NCBI RefSeq assembly: GCF_943734655.1
Contig: NC_071354.1
Location: 41,777,744 to 41,841,743, forward strand
Length of the DNA: 64,000 nucleotides
From: Sabethes cyaneus
Lineage: Eukaryota; Arthropoda; Insecta; Diptera; Culicidae
Direction: 5' to 3'
Below, piece by piece: positions 33,669 to 45,109 of this stretch. How positions within the stretch are numbered: position 1 is the first letter of the stretch; each line of letters opens with the position of its first letter. Below the pieces are notes generated by a model. It had not been told where the DNA came from and did no database searches. It saw nothing but the letters and a program-made list of their open reading frames with translations. A program made the translations under genes and the position numbers.

Positions 33669-35477
33669 ATGAAATCGAACTCGAACTACAGACGACAAAT
33701 GGAGAGAAAGTTAAAGTCAGATCCCAAGATGTTCTGGAATTTTGTTTACGAACAACGAAAAGTGTCAGGTATGCCTACCAGTATGGAATTTGGTGGCGAT
33801 AAAGCTGATAGTGCCGCCGCCATATGCAGTATGTTTGCATCGAAATTCTCTAGCGTGTTTTGCAACGAAGTGCTTACTTCTGCACAAATCTCGGACGCCG
33901 CAAACCATGTTCCTCGTCTTGGACACTCCTTCGCTTCTATTGACATCGATAACCGCATGATTCTGGCAGCTGCCGCCAAACTGAAGCATTCGTGTTCTCC
34001 AGGTCCGGATGGGATTCCGGCAACGCTGATTAAAAAGTGCATCTCTGGCTTGCTCCAACCTCACACTCATTTGTTTCGCCTATCTCTTTCCACTGGAAGA
34101 TTTCCAGTTGCTTGGAAACAGGCATTTATGTTCCCTGTTCACAAAAAGGGCGATCGAGCGAATGTCGACAACTACCGGGGAATTTCTGCACTGTGTGCTG
34201 CGTCAAAACTATTCGAGCTGGTCGTCATTAAATCAATATTTTCGCATTGCCAACAAGCCATTGCAGACGAGCAACACGGTTTTATCCCTAAACGGTCCTG
34301 CACCACGAATCTACTGTGTTTTACAAGTTATGTGACGGACAGCTTTATTGGACGATCCCAAACAGATGCGGTATATACCGATCTGTCCGCAGCCTTCGAT
34401 AAGGTTAATCACCGCATCGCTGTCGCTAAATTGGATCGGTACGGTTTTTGCGGCAATCTGTTAAGCTGGTTAGAATCTTACTTAACTGGACGAACCCTGA
34501 GCGTAAAAATTGGTGACGAGATCTCCGATTCGTTCCCCGCTACTTCCGGGATTGCGCAAGGTAGTCATCTGGGTCCACTAGTGTTCGTTCTGTATTTCAA
34601 CGACATAATCTGCTCAATAAAATGTCCAAGACTCGCCTTTGCGGATGATTTGAAGCTTTTCAATAGGATCCATAGCACTACCGACGCGCTATTTCTTCAA
34701 GAACAACTTGATATGTTTGCTAACTGGTGCGAAGTGAATCGTATGCTGCTCAACCCAGTTAAGTGCTCTATGATTACGTTTACGAGGAAAAATCAGCCGT
34801 TACGTTTCGACTATAATATCAACGGAATTCCAGTTCAACGAGTCGACCATGTAAAAGATCTCGGTGTGTTATTGGATGTTAAATTAACCTTCAAACAGCA
34901 TATATCGCTCATTGTTGCCAAAGCCTCTAGGCAGTTAGGCTTAATTATGCGAATGACTCGTGACTTCCGCAGTATCGAGTGCTTAGTAACGCTTTACGGG
35001 TCGCTTGTTCGGTCTTCGTTAGAATATTGCTCTGCTGTATGGATTCCGCACTACAACAATGCTATTCAACGCATCGAAAGCATCCAGCGCCGATTCGTAC
35101 GCTACGCGCTTCGAATGCTGCCTTGGAAACAGCCCACGAGGAATACACGATACGAGGATCGCTGCCAGCTCATCCGATTAGACACCCTCGAATTGCGCCG
35201 AGAAACAGCGCGCGCCATGGTAGTTTCCGATATCCTGACTTCCAACATCGATTGCCCCGACATTCTTCGCCAGATCAATCTGAATGCACCATTGAGAGTG
35301 TTGCGAAGGATTCCTCTGCTTAACCTGCCTTTTCGTCGCACCAACTACAGTGCTAATGGCGCCATCACTGGTCTGCAACGTGCATTCAATCGTGTTTCAA
35401 CAGCGTTTGACTTTCATCTGTCTAAGCAAGTGTTACGTTCTAAATTTGTCTCAATGTTTCGATGTTTGCTGTATTAG
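33669..35477 (+). CDS. Jockey/CR1-like reverse transcriptase, uninterrupted 602-codon frame
   Basis: Reverse transcriptase part of a non-LTR retrotransposon. It copies element RNA onto nicked target DNA in the nucleus. Blocks: PGPDGIP at residues 111-117, NYRGIS 169-174, AFDKVNH 242-248, SGIAQGSHLGP 293-303, catalytic FADD 324-327, and a long thumb and C-terminal region ending KFVSMFRCLLY. No stop in 602 codons marks it as young. The ATG and first residues come from the R1-clade sequence into which it inserted, so the element is 5'-truncated. Endonuclease and any ORF1 are absent and it cannot move alone. The 3' UTR is short (35478-35520), followed by a (TAAA)n-type tail. Jockey versus CR1-group clade is not settled by eye. 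Confidence 0.92.
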   Translation: MKSNSNYRRQMERKLKSDPKMFWNFVYEQRKVSGMPTSMEFGGDKADSAAAICSMFASKFSSVFCNEVLTSAQISDAANHVPRLGHSFASIDIDNRMILAAAAKLKHSCSPGPDGIPATLIKKCISGLLQPHTHLFRLSLSTGRFPVAWKQAFMFPVHKKGDRANVDNYRGISALCAASKLFELVVIKSIFSHCQQAIADEQHGFIPKRSCTTNLLCFTSYVTDSFIGRSQTDAVYTDLSAAFDKVNHRIAVAKLDRYGFCGNLLSWLESYLTGRTLSVKIGDEISDSFPATSGIAQGSHLGPLVFVLYFNDIICSIKCPRLAFADDLKLFNRIHSTTDALFLQEQLDMFANWCEVNRMLLNPVKCSMITFTRKNQPLRFDYNINGIPVQRVDHVKDLGVLLDVKLTFKQHISLIVAKASRQLGLIMRMTRDFRSIECLVTLYGSLVRSSLEYCSAVWIPHYNNAIQRIESIQRRFVRYALRMLPWKQPTRNTRYEDRCQLIRLDTLELRRETARAMVVSDILTSNIDCPDILRQINLNAPLRVLRRIPLLNLPFRRTNYSANGAITGLQRAFNRVSTAFDFHLSKQVLRSKFVSMFRCLLY

Positions 35478-35542
35478 TTATTAAGAGCCATTAGGGCATT
35501 GTTGCCTGTTGGTAAAGTTATAATAAATAAATAAATAAATCC
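33672..35542 (+). mobile_element. 5'-truncated Jockey/CR1-like insertion in R1-clade ORF2
   Basis: Left junction GCCATGAAATC|GAACTC, right junction AATAAATAAATAAATC|CATACATAGG. AAATC occurs at both edges (33672-33676 and 35538-35542), a possible short duplication partly hidden in the tail. Removing the insert joins the R1-clade frame cleanly as VLAMKSIHRVEDWM, which shows that this is a simple insertion. Confidence 0.88.
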
Positions 35543-36366
35543 ATACATAGGGTGGAGGATTGGATGGGAGAGAATAGGCTGGCAATAGCTTATCATAAAA
35601 CAGAGGTGGTAGTGATTAGCAACCGAAAGGCAGTCGACGACCGACTAAATTTCGATTGTCACGCAGATTATGCCTGTCAGAAGGCAGCTAAAGGGATCAC
35701 AGCGCTAACCAGAGTCTTGCCGAACAATTCGGCGATAAATAGTAGCAAGAGGAGGCTCCTGGCTAGTGTAACCACGTCAATTCTTAGGTATCGAAACGAA
35801 ACGAAAAGAAATCTATCCCGCTTGAATAGCACGTACAGACTAATACTAGACTAGACGCGATCTAGAATGCTACAGAAATAGAGACCTCCGCAGAGCATGA
35901 AAAGGAACACGGAGGGATACATTGCGTAAGTGGCAAGTGGAAATTGTATATATTATACTAGTCTACATCGGTTGACGAAATAAATAAATAAATGGGACAA
36001 CGCAATTAATGGAAGATAGACTCATCGGTTGATCTCGAATGTGTCCACGTGGATGAACAAGAAACACGGGGAAATCAACTTCCACCTAACTCAATTCTTG
36101 TCATTGTCGTTCACGCAGAATCACCTCTCTGTCCGGAATGCGCTGAAGTAGAAGAAACACTGGAGCATGTGTTGTTGGACTGCCCACTATTCGGGGCAAT
36201 GCGAAGCGCAATGTTTGCCACTAGCGGTGAGGACTCCAGCCCAGATAATGTAGTCCAAAAAATGTGTCGTGACATTCACGCGTGGAATGTAATCAGCCGA
36301 ACCATCACACAAATCATGTCGGCGCTGCAGCGAAAATGGCGCGAGAATCAACAGTCGAGTCCTTAA
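35543..36366 (+). pseudogene. R1-clade ORF2 second part with C-terminal zinc motif
   Basis: Continues HRVEDWMGENRLAIAYHKTE, VVVISNRKAV, DRLNFDCHADYACQKAAKGI and TALTRVLPNN to ~35790. A deletion follows, then ETKRNLSRLNSTYR, TLRKWQVE, and after a small insert MEDRLIG. Finally the open stretch 36049-36366 ends with CPECAEVEETLEHVLLDC, the CX2C..HX4C motif found near the C-terminus of R1-clade polymerases, then ALQRKWRENQQSSP and a stop. Several stops and frame changes show it is inactive. Confidence 0.85.
35942..35993 (+). mobile_element. ~50-bp non-LTR tail insertion
   Basis: GACGAAATAAATAAATAAAT preceded by CATCGGTT interrupts the R1-clade frame between LRKWQVE and NGTTQLMEDRLIG. It resembles the 63-bp tail insert at 22.3 kb. 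No clean target duplication was resolved. Confidence 0.6.
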
Positions 36367-37174
<808 letters not shown>

Positions 37175-37204
37175 CAGTTCGTCGAATAACAATCATTTGG
37201 CATG

Positions 37205-37870
37205 ATTCCACTCATTTAATATAAAGTTATTAGGCATAATGCTTTTTGGCATAACGTCAAAAAGACAAAGTCATGGGTATAAACGTCATTTAGAACTTGA
37301 CTCTTCTTTATCGAAAGACTTCGCAGCCGGTTATTAGAATACAGGACAAATACGGGGTTAGGGCAATGATCTTACTGACTCTACAGCAGCACACGCCCAG
37401 TCGAGATTTGAAAGTGCGACGATTGGTTTGTTAGGCCAGCATCTTATCTCGAAGCTAACTGGGCGGGCATAGCATAACGTCATTTGCCATAAAAGTATTG
37501 GCATAAACATATGATATGATTTATCAGAAATATATTAGACATAACGACTTTGTGGCCTAATTCCGAAAGAAAATAATATATGACTTTTCATACATGATTC
37601 AAGGCTTCCTCCCCGCAGATATCACATCCGGCTAGGTTTATTCGCTTTCCTGGGTCTACCAATTTTTGTTAGTTTTCCCTAGCCCTCGCATCGACACACC
37701 GAGCTGATACCGAAGGACCGAACAACAAATGGACGAAATCCAAATGATTGAGTTTTAACAACTATCATAAAAGGCTGAACTTTTATTTGGCTGAATCACG
37801 AAAGACCGAATTCCTATTTGGTCAAGTCACAAAAGGCCGAAACACAATATGCCAAACCTCTACTCAACTG
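37205..37870. mobile_element. Second foldback-like copy, decayed, with SINE inside
   Basis: The left side has GGCATAACGTCA-type repeats at 37227-37262 and 37475-37555. The core at 37592-37690 matches family G (GATTCAAGG, CCCCGCAGA, GGCTAGGTTTA). The right side at 37720-37870 has degenerate 15-bp units (AAAAGGCCGAAACAC, GGCTGAATCACGAAA). A minus-strand SINE copy splits the left repeats. More diverged than the copy at 29.7 kb. Confidence 0.6.
37288..37475 (-). mobile_element. tRNA-like SINE, minus copy
   Basis: The reverse complement reads GCCCAGTTAGCTTCGAG, GGCCTAACAAACCA, CAAATCTCGACTGGGC, GAGTCAGTAAGATC and GGCTGCGAAGTCTTTCG. It parallels the plus-strand copy at 43083-43290 over most of its length but lacks the terminal TTTGC repeats. 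Confidence 0.78.
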
Positions 37871-40800
37871 AATTTCGCTGTTGTTTGGTATTTTCTGCCA
37901 TTCAAAGTTGCCAGTTTAGATAAGGAGGTTCATGAAACCTAAGCTCGTTTGTACTGAGACAATTTGTTTAAATGCATCAAAAGTGCCAGTTTTAAGGAAA
38001 AAGACCGATATATATGATTCTAATTGAGATTAAGATTGCTCAACCAAAATTAAGATCTCCGTGTTTTTTCAAACTATTTCAGCTGTAAAATTTCCTCGTT
38101 TCTTTTCTGGCACTTAACATTTACATGCTTGTTCGAAGAAAACCTTCAACGGCCAACAATTGTTCATTTTTGTTCAATTCTGGTACATATGCATATGTTG
38201 GTGGTAATTCTCCACACGATGGCTCTCAACCACCGCACAGAACGTCTGATCCCTTTTGAATGGCAACAATCACAAAGTCCCCATCTTCCGAATGGAATCA
38301 CGAGAGCTTTTAATACCGAATAAAATGCACTACATATAGCAACTTCAGTCTCGGTGCAAAACAATCCTCGGTTTGATCCACTACTCTTCTAGAGCCTCTT
38401 TCGTCCGTCTGTCGTCGTCCATTGTCAGCAGCAGGGGAAGCAGGGCCGAACCATTTGCTGCACGTTCGGTGGTTGCTGATAGCTCGATGCGAGACCACAA
38501 CCTTTGCTCTTTTCTGTGGTTTCGGGTGCAATAATGAAGAAAACAACTCCCAATGATATATTAATGTTTAGTGCACTCATGTTACCGGCATGAATAATGG
38601 AGGACCGTACATGCTCGTGAAAAGAAAACCCTGGGCCCCGGACAAGGAACTGGTAAGCGCTGCTGCTCGGGCTCGGGCCATACTCATCCAGTCCCGCGTA
38701 TATGTACGGATTCAGGTTCCAATCCGAGCAAATATCAAGCCCGCTTTCCTTTTTCTGCGGCGACGACGGCACCAGCATCCAATCAGGCACTATATAATTG
38801 GAACGTTTTGATGAAGAGAGCACTAAATGAGGCTTGGCTCTGGGCGTACTGCCAGGAAGAGAAATGGTCGGATCGAAACATGAGACTCATCTTGGCGATC
38901 GGGCATCGGGAAAAGAAATGGCGGAAAGGGGTAGAGTAGAGTGTGACAGTAAGGAGAACGAACGGATGGTTTTGTACGGTGAAGGATTGTTGAGCTGTTG
39001 AGCTGTTCGAAAGTACATTATTCTGAGATTTTTTTCTTCTTTTAAACGAACCTTCGAGTCACGGTCGGGTTTCGAGCGAAACGGGAGAATTTTTTTTTCT
39101 TTTCAGGGAACCTCGCTTCGGCTGGGCTTTCTTTCTGGTTGTAAGCTAGAAGTTGTAATTAAATCACTATTATTTAGGCTTAGGTAAGAAAAATCGCTTG
39201 CATTCAATTGAGGCTTTAGAGGCATTCATTGGCATCAGAGATGAAAGAGGGTTATTGAACTTATAGAAAAGCATTTTAAACCTTTACCTACTGGGAAAAG
39301 GGTGAAACGGAGAACTGGAAAAAATTTCCATTGTTAATTTTTTTCTATTGGTTTGAGTGAATGTATAAACTTGAATTTGAGAACAATTTATTCTGAATAA
39401 TTTAATTTTCATCTCAATTCTGCCATCGGTCATTTGCGCTCGACCAGTCCGTCCGACTGGTAGCTGAGCAATAGGTCACGATTTACAATAATCTTTGCAT
39501 GTTTCACAACACTGCCAGCTTCGGTACGGCCACCAAACAGGACTGGGGCGGCAAAGTAGGGACATGTCCGACTGATTTCATCTCCCCATAAACTTAAGCA
39601 ACTGAAGGAGCTTACCGGGGCTGAACGAGTTTCCTCATATGGAAATGTGTACTGACATGCTGTTCTTGCCTCGCGGGCAGCAGCTAGCCATCAAGGGCCC
39701 TACGTAGAGTATCCTCGAATAAGGTGTGATCTCACTAGACAGCTAGTCTCGTTTGAATCTCAAGTGGCCTGACCCAGCGGAGCACCGGTAGATACGGTGC
39801 GCAACGTATATTTATTTGTGTGTTTCCAAGTTTATTGCAAAAGCATACACGACCCGAGGAACTTCTTGTTTCTCAATTGCTTTAAGTTCTGATCGAGCTG
39901 GCGAATGACGTGCCATTAATTAATGGTTGAGCGTCTACTTTTCCGTCTTTCCCGCAGTTTTATACCTACCATAGCAGCAACCGTACATGCAGTAGTCTGC
40001 ATGCAGTGTACTTCCATGCTTAGAAAATGATCATTTTATGGGTGTAAAATGCGCCTTCTTCGTTGCGCCTTTGCAAGTTGATTTCGGCTGAACAGGCACT
40101 GCCTTCGCCATGAAGAGCTTAGTACACAGCCGAGAGTAGAGTCTACAGAACGGCCAAGATCCGAGTGTTGTGCAAATCAATTAAAGCTGAACAACCTGAA
40201 AATCTTACTCCCAGATAGGCAAGCGGCTGCTGGCCGGGCGAGGTTGGTCGACGACCGGTTGGTTGAAAAGTCGAATACGAAGAAACTCAATGGCAAATTT
40301 TGTACAGTACCAACCCTGAGCAGAGCGGTGCTGACGGATTTGGGACAACGAACGCTGTTCAACTTTGCTGTACAACGACATGAGCTTTGCTGCACGCGGC
40401 GTGACTTGCACTCGTTCTGATGGTGGCTGTGCGTACGGGGGTAGTCCGGCCGGCGCGGAGTCAGGTGGTTAATTCTTCTGACTGATTCCGCGATGAAAAT
40501 ATGAACATCACGGCTGTAACTGGGCGCTGCTGTGCTAGTGCAGGGAAAAGGAGTGGCTCTCACCTAGGGTTCAATATGTTCTGGGGAAATAATAGTAGGT
40601 AAATCATTGCTTGATGTTATCCCGAAATCTTTTTTATTTTATTCGACAAAGCTTTGACTTCCATTTGTTTCATTTTAGTATGTCAAAAATACTTGATTTC
40701 AATGGTTGCACCAGTCCAAGGTTTCATTTGTGAATGCTGGTTAACTAACAATTGTACGTACTAAGTCATTTATCACAACACAAGTAACAACCAAATTAGC

Positions 40801-42340
40801 TAAAACAGAAGTCCAATTGAAATCTTTAGTCAATTGTTTGGACTCGTTTCTCGAATGGAAACCATGAACTAACTGGCTGAGTACTTGCACCTGCATGCAA
40901 AGAGACTTTTTGCGTTTCGTGGTGCAACACATCAGCGCAATTATTTTTAGTTCAGGATTTTTTTCCCTTCAACAGAAATCAGAACCGTAAAATTGGGGGT
41001 CCGTATATTTTTTCTTGCATAGTATTGCAGCAAAATTTGAACCATTAGACTGCTTTACAAAAGGCTTTCTGAAGGTTCTTGTCGTTGATCTCTGATAGAA
41101 CAATACTAGATAGAATAATAAAAATGAAAACTTCAACTGTGCCGATTGTTTTGATACAATTCGCTGATGTGCCTTTAAAATCAATTTTCAATCTGCTTCT
41201 AGTACAGGCAGTTTTGACGTAGAACTACGAGCGGTGCCGCAGTTAGTTTAATTTCAATAATCGTCACATTGAAAAATTGTCTGCAGTGAACAAGTGATAG
41301 CAATTAAAACCAAATTAACACCAAATTAAACACTATTGACCGCAACAAATGCGCAGGAAAACGCATTAAAACTAAACCGAATGTTTTGTTTTAATAATTA
41401 TTGCTGGCCCAAATTTTTCCGAAATATTAATTTTTCTGAGTAGTCTTAAAAATCGTTGAAAATGACAAATACAAAGCGAAAAATAGATTTTCGGTTTTAG
41501 GAAACACATCTTAATGTATGTGGAAGGTGCAATGAATCGAAATATGTAGCTAATAATACTAGTTCTTTTCAGTGAGTTTAAAATAGTTATACTAGTTTGA
41601 TTTTGTTCTTTCGTAATCTACGTTTTAATAATGCTCGAGCATATTTTCTGTTCCAGCTTTTGTATTCAAATGCACGGCTTTGATTTTTGAAATTTCAAAA
41701 GCTTTTTGTGCTCATAACAAAACTTATGGTGACGAAAATATATTCAATGTGTTGAGATAGGCAGAAAAAATGAAATAAGAATAGTTTAATGAAAATAACT
41801 ATTATTTTGAAAACAAAAACTACTTCCGAAATCCGTCAAATGAATGACGCGTGTTTAAACCTTAAATTCGATCGGCGTTTGCACTTTTCCAGCATGTTAT
41901 CAAAAATCCTGTAGTAACTATGTGCCCGTATCAAACTATAGTTACAACTGTCCGGTGCAAGAGTTTAATTTAATCGCTGTTATGATGCGACTCTGTATAA
42001 AAAAGTGGAAAGGCGACAATAAAGCGTAAAAATGAAAAATAAGCATAGAAAGAAATCGTACGCTCGAAGCACCAGTAAATTCAAACTCTTTAAAAAGAAA
42101 AAAATTAACTTTTTAGATTGTTGCATGTGAGCTAACATTCGCTTAATTTTTGCGATTATCCGTTACATATGAACCAGCATAGCGTTTTACCGCTTTACGT
42201 AGCTTTTCTGTCCTGCGTACTTCAGAAAAAGTATTTTCCTAAGCTCTGCTCAGCTCAGCTCTGTACAGCTTCCGTTTCTGCTTAAAAAATGTTTGTAAAA
42301 GATGATAAACTGTTTGAATTTGTAAAAATCACATTTGAAT
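37871..42340. other. Low-repeat DNA, no gene recognised
   Basis: About 4.5 kb without recognised transposons. Two GC-balanced stretches, 38.3-38.8 and 40.1-40.6 kb, have minus-strand ORFs of 132 and 128 codons (38425-38823, 40177-40563) that match no family I know and lack supporting signals. A small hairpin (ACCAGTC..GACTGGT) lies at 39444-39462. 41.2-42.3 kb is AT-rich. Confidence 0.4.
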
Positions 42341-42772
42341 CAAAGTGATCCATAATTGTGAAAAATTGGTCCCTATTAAGGATCACTTTGAAAATTGCTT
42401 ATTTTTACAGGAAAATCATTGGCAACCACCAACATTTCACTGAATCGTAAAGAACTTAGCTTGATCTTTGTGTACGAGTCATTTTTTGTTCGAAAATTGG
42501 TGTTTATTTTACATAGAAACCTTATGAATGAGGGACGTACTGCTTATGCTGATTGAAAAAAATGACAGACATTTTGATAGATTCTCGATAACAACATTTT
42601 ACGCTCATTAAAAAAGCATCAATGTCGTGATATAAAGGCTGTTTTATGCGTGAAAAGCTAGTTAATATGGTATATTTTGTTGCAAAAATGCTTCCTACAT
42701 TCAAACTGTTTGTTTAACTGAATTATTTAACTTGAAACACAAAAGTGATCCATAATTGTGGAGGGAGTGTAG
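42341..42772. repeat. Paired Tc1/mariner-style MITE ends
   Basis: AAAGTGATCCATAATTGTG occurs at 42342-42360 and again at 42742-42760, with an inverted partial copy GGATCACTTTG at 42380-42390. The right copy continues into GAGGGAGTGTA, giving a TA-bounded end. This fits one MITE of about 400 bp (42.37-42.77 kb) next to the end of a second related one. No coding capacity. Confidence 0.6.
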
Positions 42773-43082
42773 CAGTTTTAGTGACATTTCTTAAATCTTC
42801 ATATAAGAATTTGTTTGTTCTTAAACAAACGGTTTTTGGTAATATATGAATCTTAGGAAACTTGGAACTTAGGGCTTTTCACTCGGTTTTCTTTAGCAAC
42901 ACAAATCTATCCATCACCAATACTACAGTAATACTACAGTAATACGTAGCGTAAATTTTCTTTGGCAGTTAAAGATGAACGGCTCACTGGTAAGTAAGCG
43001 CTTTTGGTCAGACTGAAATTGAAATGCTCCAGTTTGTGCAACGTAGATAATAGAAATAGAATAATAGATAATAGAATACTCT

Positions 43083-43290
43083 CCCAGTCGGCTTCGAGGT
43101 ATGACGCTGGTCTAATAAGCCAGTCGTCGTATGTTCGAATCTCGACTGGGAGAGGCTGTTAGAGTCAATAGGATCGTAGCAACTGGCCTTGCAATTGTCC
43201 TGCACTCTAACAGCTGGCTGCGAAGTCTGTCGTATCAAAACAGAAAGTCAAGTTTCGATAACGGAATGTAGCACCTAGGTTTTGCTTTGC
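43083..43290 (+). mobile_element. tRNA-like SINE, best-preserved copy
   Basis: Starts CCCAGTCGGCTTCGAGGTAT, continues with GCCAGTCGTCGTATG and TTCGAATCTCGACTGGGA (pol III B-box-like TTCGAATCT). A tail domain follows with GTTAGAGTCAATAGGATCGT, GGCTGCGAAGTCTGTCG, GGAATGTAGCACCTAGG and (TTTGC)n. The folded tRNA-like head and the simple-repeat end are typical of tRNA-derived SINEs. Other copies are at 27.97, 37.29 and 47.9 kb. Confidence 0.85.
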
Positions 43291-43421
43291 TTTAGATAAA
43301 AGAAAAATGGGCCATGGAAAATAGGCGGGACCGATTCTTTTCGCTTGCTCTGGTATATGACACAACGTAAGCCGGCGAATAGCATTATTCAAACGCTAGC
43401 TACTGCCAACATCTCATTGGC

Positions 43422-43680
43422 ATGTCTGGACGCGACAAAGGAGGAAGCATCAAGGGCAAACGAAAATCACGCGTGAGTCGTGCACGTCTGCAGTTCCCGG
43501 TCGGCCGTGTTCATCGGCTGCTGAGAAAAGAATAGTATCCTGAGCGTGTTGGAGCTGGAGCACTCGTCTCGCTGCTGTGATGGAATATCTGTTTGCTGAA
43601 GTTCTTGAATTGACAGGAAATATGCTGTTCGCGACAACAAAAAGACCAGAGTTATCCCACGCCTCATGCAACTGGCCACC
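43422..43680 (+). pseudogene. Histone H2A pseudogene (5' two-thirds)
   Basis: ATG at 43422 opens MSGRDKGGSIKGKRKSRVSR, then ARLQFPVGRVHRLLRKE and a TAG where H2A has GNY. YPERVGAGA follows. After a one-base loss the frame reads AVMEYLFAEVLELTGN, and after another shift AVRDNKKTRVIPRLMQLA. These are the N-tail and histone fold of core H2A in order, with acidic-patch residues of the AEVLEL segment largely kept. The C-terminal third is missing; from about 43690 the sequence turns into H2B-like. It has two frameshifts and one nonsense codon. Core histone genes lack introns, so intron loss cannot tell retroposition from duplication. Confidence 0.93.
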
Positions 43681-43689
43681 TGGACTGGT

Positions 43690-43850
43690 ATTTCACCGTG
43701 ACTCATGACCATACACGAACGGATTCGTCGACCGCATAGCTGCTGAGGCTTTCCGGTTGGTCCGTTGCAACAAGCCGTGCCTGGTTTGCGGTTATTGGGA
43801 TTTCAATTTACCGAAAAGAGAATTGCGTGAAGTGCGTTAGTGCAAGTTTA
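43690..43850 (+). pseudogene. Histone H2B pseudogene (C-terminal part) fused after H2A
   Basis: NGFVD then RIAAEAFRLVRCNK at 43734-43775 matches the H2B helix [22 protein letters not shown] with a short deletion. Upstream nucleotides near 43698-43715 resemble the RKAMSIM codons, and GAATTG..GTGCGTTAGTG near 43819-43842 resembles the ELAKHAVSE codons near the H2B end. It is on the same strand and immediately follows the H2A piece, whereas insect H2A and H2B genes are usually divergently arranged. The core match is strong, the edges are uncertain. Confidence 0.75.
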
Positions 43851-43882
43851 TTGCAAGCTGGAGTTATGATAATCAAACAATC

Positions 43883-43898
43883 GGTCCTTTTAAGGGTC
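43883..43898 (+). promoter_or_regulatory. Histone-type 3' stem-loop remnant
   Basis: GGTCCT-TTTA-AGGGTC forms a 6-bp stem (two G-T pairs) with a four-base loop. It is flanked by A/C-rich sequence, at the distance expected downstream of an H2B stop. Replication-dependent histone mRNAs end in such a stem-loop. Its presence argues for DNA duplication of a histone gene rather than a poly-A-processed copy. Confidence 0.65.
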
Positions 43899-44160
43899 AC
43901 GCAACGATTGAAGAGTTTATTATATTTTCTTGCCCAGTTAGTACCATTATAACACAGATAACGAGGAAAAAGTTGCCATTGAGTGTATTCAACGTAGAAA
44001 CAGATCATGAAAATTTATTTACTATTTGGTTTAGTGTGACTTCGATTCGTTTTAATAAAATAGACTCAATCAATTCATGGATATAACTCCAAAATCGGTT
44101 GAGGATTGAACGTATACAATGTTACTACTTTGATAAACGCTACGTATGTAGGTTGTATAC

Positions 44161-44690
44161 ATGAAGAAACGTATTATTACATCGCTACAAATAGACTTAC
44201 GTGGTCCTACGTCACCTATGCGGTCGTGTCTTGTGCACATCCCCTCTGACTTTTCCGGAATGTTAGAAGAAATCAGAAGGATTCTTCAATGTGAAATTTG
44301 TAACTACTGTGGGTGCCCTCCGTCTTTCTGTGCCGGATCGAAATTTTTTGAGTTGCCTAGAAACAAGATCTTTTTAAACCTATCAAATTTGAATTTCACT
44401 ATCTTTATTTACACTAATAAAGATTTTTTGCAAGATTCGCGTACACCTACCTAGTCCAGTTGCCATCGCTGAGCCCTACCTCCATGAATCAAGGGTTTCA
44501 AGTTGAAACAATTCACATCGATGTTAAAGAAGCCTTCGATGGAGTTCGAGCTCGACCTTCTGCTTAGCTGTCGGTTTGACTCGTTTCTGACTATTTGGTC
44601 GAATGTGCGTTAAACTGAGATAAACGGAATCATACGACTTTCACAAACTTCCAGGTGTCGCACAAGGCAGTAATAAAGGGTGTCCTCGAT
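44161..44690 (+). pseudogene. Jockey/CR1-like RT fragment, heavily decayed
   Basis: Readable blocks: NYCGCPPSFCAGSKFFEL at ~44300-44350 (from NYRGI.SLCA.SKLFEL), then IHIDVKEAFDG at ~44514 (from YTDVKAAFDKVNH) and GVAQGSN near 44655. Frame changes separate all blocks. Same family as the copies at 0.4-5.5 kb. Confidence 0.75.
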
Positions 44691-44777
44691 AAATTTGCAA
44701 CAAACTCAAATTGTTCTAACTCTTGAACCGTTGGATAAAAAATTGGAATTGTATGAGTTAGTCACCGTTCACTTTAT

Positions 44778-45039
44778 AATTTGAGTTTCTTGATTTTTTC
44801 GGTGAAATATAGACCAATTTTGTGTTTTCCGCGGACGTTTCGACCTACCATTCTTCGGTCATTGACTACGCATTAACACGTATATTCTCTACCTCGTCAT
44901 CGATTTAGTTAGATAGATGACGAGGTAGAGAATATACGTGTTAATGCGTAGTCAATGACCGAAGAATAGTAGGTCGAAACGTCCGCGGAAAACACAATAT
45001 TGGTCTATATATCGCCGAAAAAATCAAGCAACGCAAATT
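44778..45039. repeat. 262-bp near-perfect inverted repeat
   Basis: The arms run ~44778-44901 and 44916-45039, about 124 bp each, with a 14-bp spacer (GATTTAGTTAGATA). Only a few mismatches occur, mostly in the outer part. The arms include TTTTCCGCGGACGTTTCGAC and its complement. It lies between a Jockey-like and an RTE-like fragment. Cruciform-forming; origin unknown. Confidence 0.93.
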
Positions 45040-45109
45040 AATTAAAACATGGAATTTTGAGTGGAAGAAAGTTCAACATGCAATATTTACACTGTGTGAG
45101 TTTTTTCAT

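Noticed and set aside
38425..38823. 132-codon minus-strand ORF, and a 128-codon one at 40177-40563
   Set aside because: No recognisable domain, no family match, codon content not distinctive. Left as part of unassigned DNA.
43120..43150. Functional tRNA gene suggested by TTCGAATCT B-box
   Set aside because: It is the head of a dispersed SINE with three other copies. No complete cloverleaf or anticodon arm could be read.
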